From Nonomuraea cavernae (lineage in GTDB: Bacteria > Actinomycetota > Actinomycetes > Streptosporangiales > Streptosporangiaceae), in contig NZ_BMNH01000023.1 in the NCBI RefSeq assembly GCF_014646355.1, positions 1-64,000 of the forward strand: 64,000 nt of DNA, given 5' to 3'. Positions 63,455 to 64,000 of the stretch are shown here, piece after piece. How positions within the stretch are numbered: position 1 is the first letter of the stretch; each line of letters begins with the position of its first letter. The translations under genes were made by a program, and so were the position numbers. The notes under the pieces are model-generated. The model did not search any database and was not told the origin of the DNA. It saw only the letters and a list, made by a program, of their open reading frames with translations.

Positions 63455-63677
63455 TGATACGCGGGCCCGTGGGTCTCGGCCCCAGCCCCTCCTTCGCGGT
63501 GAGGTGGTGACCGGATGCGGGAGGTGCCGAGCCGCCCCTTCCGGCCATACCGGTGTCACAACGTCAAGCTTCGCGTACTCTGCGTTGCCGCGAAGCCTAA
63601 ACGGATGACAAAAAGCTGTGGTTCCCCTATCGGCGTGACAACGTGACCGGAAGGCTCGTCGCCGCTAGCCTGCCCCT

Positions 63678-64000
63678 GTGGAGCTCAAGGTCTCGACTCG
63701 ATCACATGCCGGCCATGCACTCGTTGCGATCACCGGCGAAATCGACCTCTATACGGCACCCCACCTGCAGTCCGAGTTCACTCGGCTGCTGCAGGAGGGG
63801 CCCAGCCGCGTGGTCATCGACATGTCCGCCGTGGATTTCTGCGATTCCACGGGGATGAACGTCCTGCTGTCCGCGCTCAAACGCATGAAGGAGCAGGGAG
63901 GCGCGCTGGACGTCGCCGCCCCTCGCCCCGCCGTGCGCAAGATCCTGCAGGTCACCGGCCTCGACTCGGTCTTCACCGTGCACGACGAGGTGCCGCAGGA
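63678..64000 (+). CDS. STAS-domain anti-anti-sigma factor (cut by window end)
   Basis: Partial gene; about 107 residues are visible. Start VELKVSTRSHAGHALVAITG, then EIDLYTAPHLQSEFTRLLQE and VVIDMSAVDFCDSTGMNVLL with the phospho-acceptor Ser in DSTGMNVL, and ALDVAAPRPAVRKILQVTGL. RsbV/SpoIIAA-type antagonist of an RsbW-like kinase. TAGCCT six bases before GTG suggests a leaderless message. Its likely partner type (RsbW-like ATPase) is at 59814-60245. Confidence 0.92.
   Translation, partial: MELKVSTRSHAGHALVAITGEIDLYTAPHLQSEFTRLLQEGPSRVVIDMSAVDFCDSTGMNVLLSALKRMKEQGGALDVAAPRPAVRKILQVTGLDSVFTVHDEVPQ

Overview
The window is chromosomal DNA from a high-GC filamentous actinomycete, most likely a Streptosporangiales member (Nonomuraea/Streptosporangium-like). 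This rests on uniformly GC-rich codons, many GTG starts and leaderless-looking promoters, a gas-vesicle cluster of the Streptomyces type, and the oriC-proximal actinobacterial block ppiA - rhomboid - crgA - sortase - trpG / pknB - pknA - pbpA - rodA - pstP - fhaB - fhaA - tRNA-Leu. The genus is an inference from family content and synteny; no rRNA gene is present.

Layout. 0-11.5 kb is an accessory stretch of small divergent regulator/enzyme pairs: AraC, PadR plus a membrane protein, WrbA, an ECF sigma factor with a SnoaL tail, DUF418, an ECF42-type sigma factor with its YCII/DGPF partner, a quinone oxidoreductase behind a MerR-type promoter, a cupin and GlxA-type AraC regulator, and MarR plus an alpha/beta hydrolase with twin operators. 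11.6-14.7 kb is a formamide/short amide operon (fmdB-amiS-fmdA) and an unknown Cys-rich protein. 15-22 kb holds a DUF72 protein, a secreted beta-propeller, a 48-aa protein, a Baeyer-Villiger-type monooxygenase, GNAT and YCII genes, and an orphan WXG100-like/NlpC-P60 pair. 22.4-27.3 kb is a compact gas-vesicle operon (SRPBCC, gvpA-F-G-O-J-L-S-K). 27.3-29.4 kb is housekeeping, with a 19-bp tandem repeat.

29.6-42.1 kb is the conserved growth and division control block. PknA/PknB and their phosphatase PstP act on cell-wall elongation proteins (PbpA, RodA) through FHA adaptors, with CrgA and a class E sortase nearby. After tRNA-Leu(CAG) and its terminator comes a 5-kb export module: lipoprotein, HlyD-like adaptor, MacB-like ATPase and permease, ECF sigma factor and membrane regulator. 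It is bracketed by two diverged direct repeats of about 135 bp, the right copy of which runs into the 3' end of a CNNM/CBS transporter gene.

47.3-64 kb carries two CNNM/CBS proteins, an LCP glycopolymer ligase, a GOLPH3-like protein, TenA, an Fpg/Nei glycosylase, an MFS pump with HxlR and rhodanese genes, a TPP riboswitch with cytX, ogt, a PAS-GAF-PAS histidine kinase, an RsbW-like ATPase, a frameshifted YidC-like gene, a complete two-component system, and a STAS anti-anti-sigma gene cut by the window end.

The most unusual items are the direct-repeat-bounded export module beside tRNA-Leu, a roughly 120-bp inverted repeat whose dyad axis coincides exactly with a perfect CRP-type box, the orphan type VII-like secretion pair, and several promoter/operator architectures (PadR, MarR, MerR, HxlR and an ECF repeat cluster) readable directly in the sequence.
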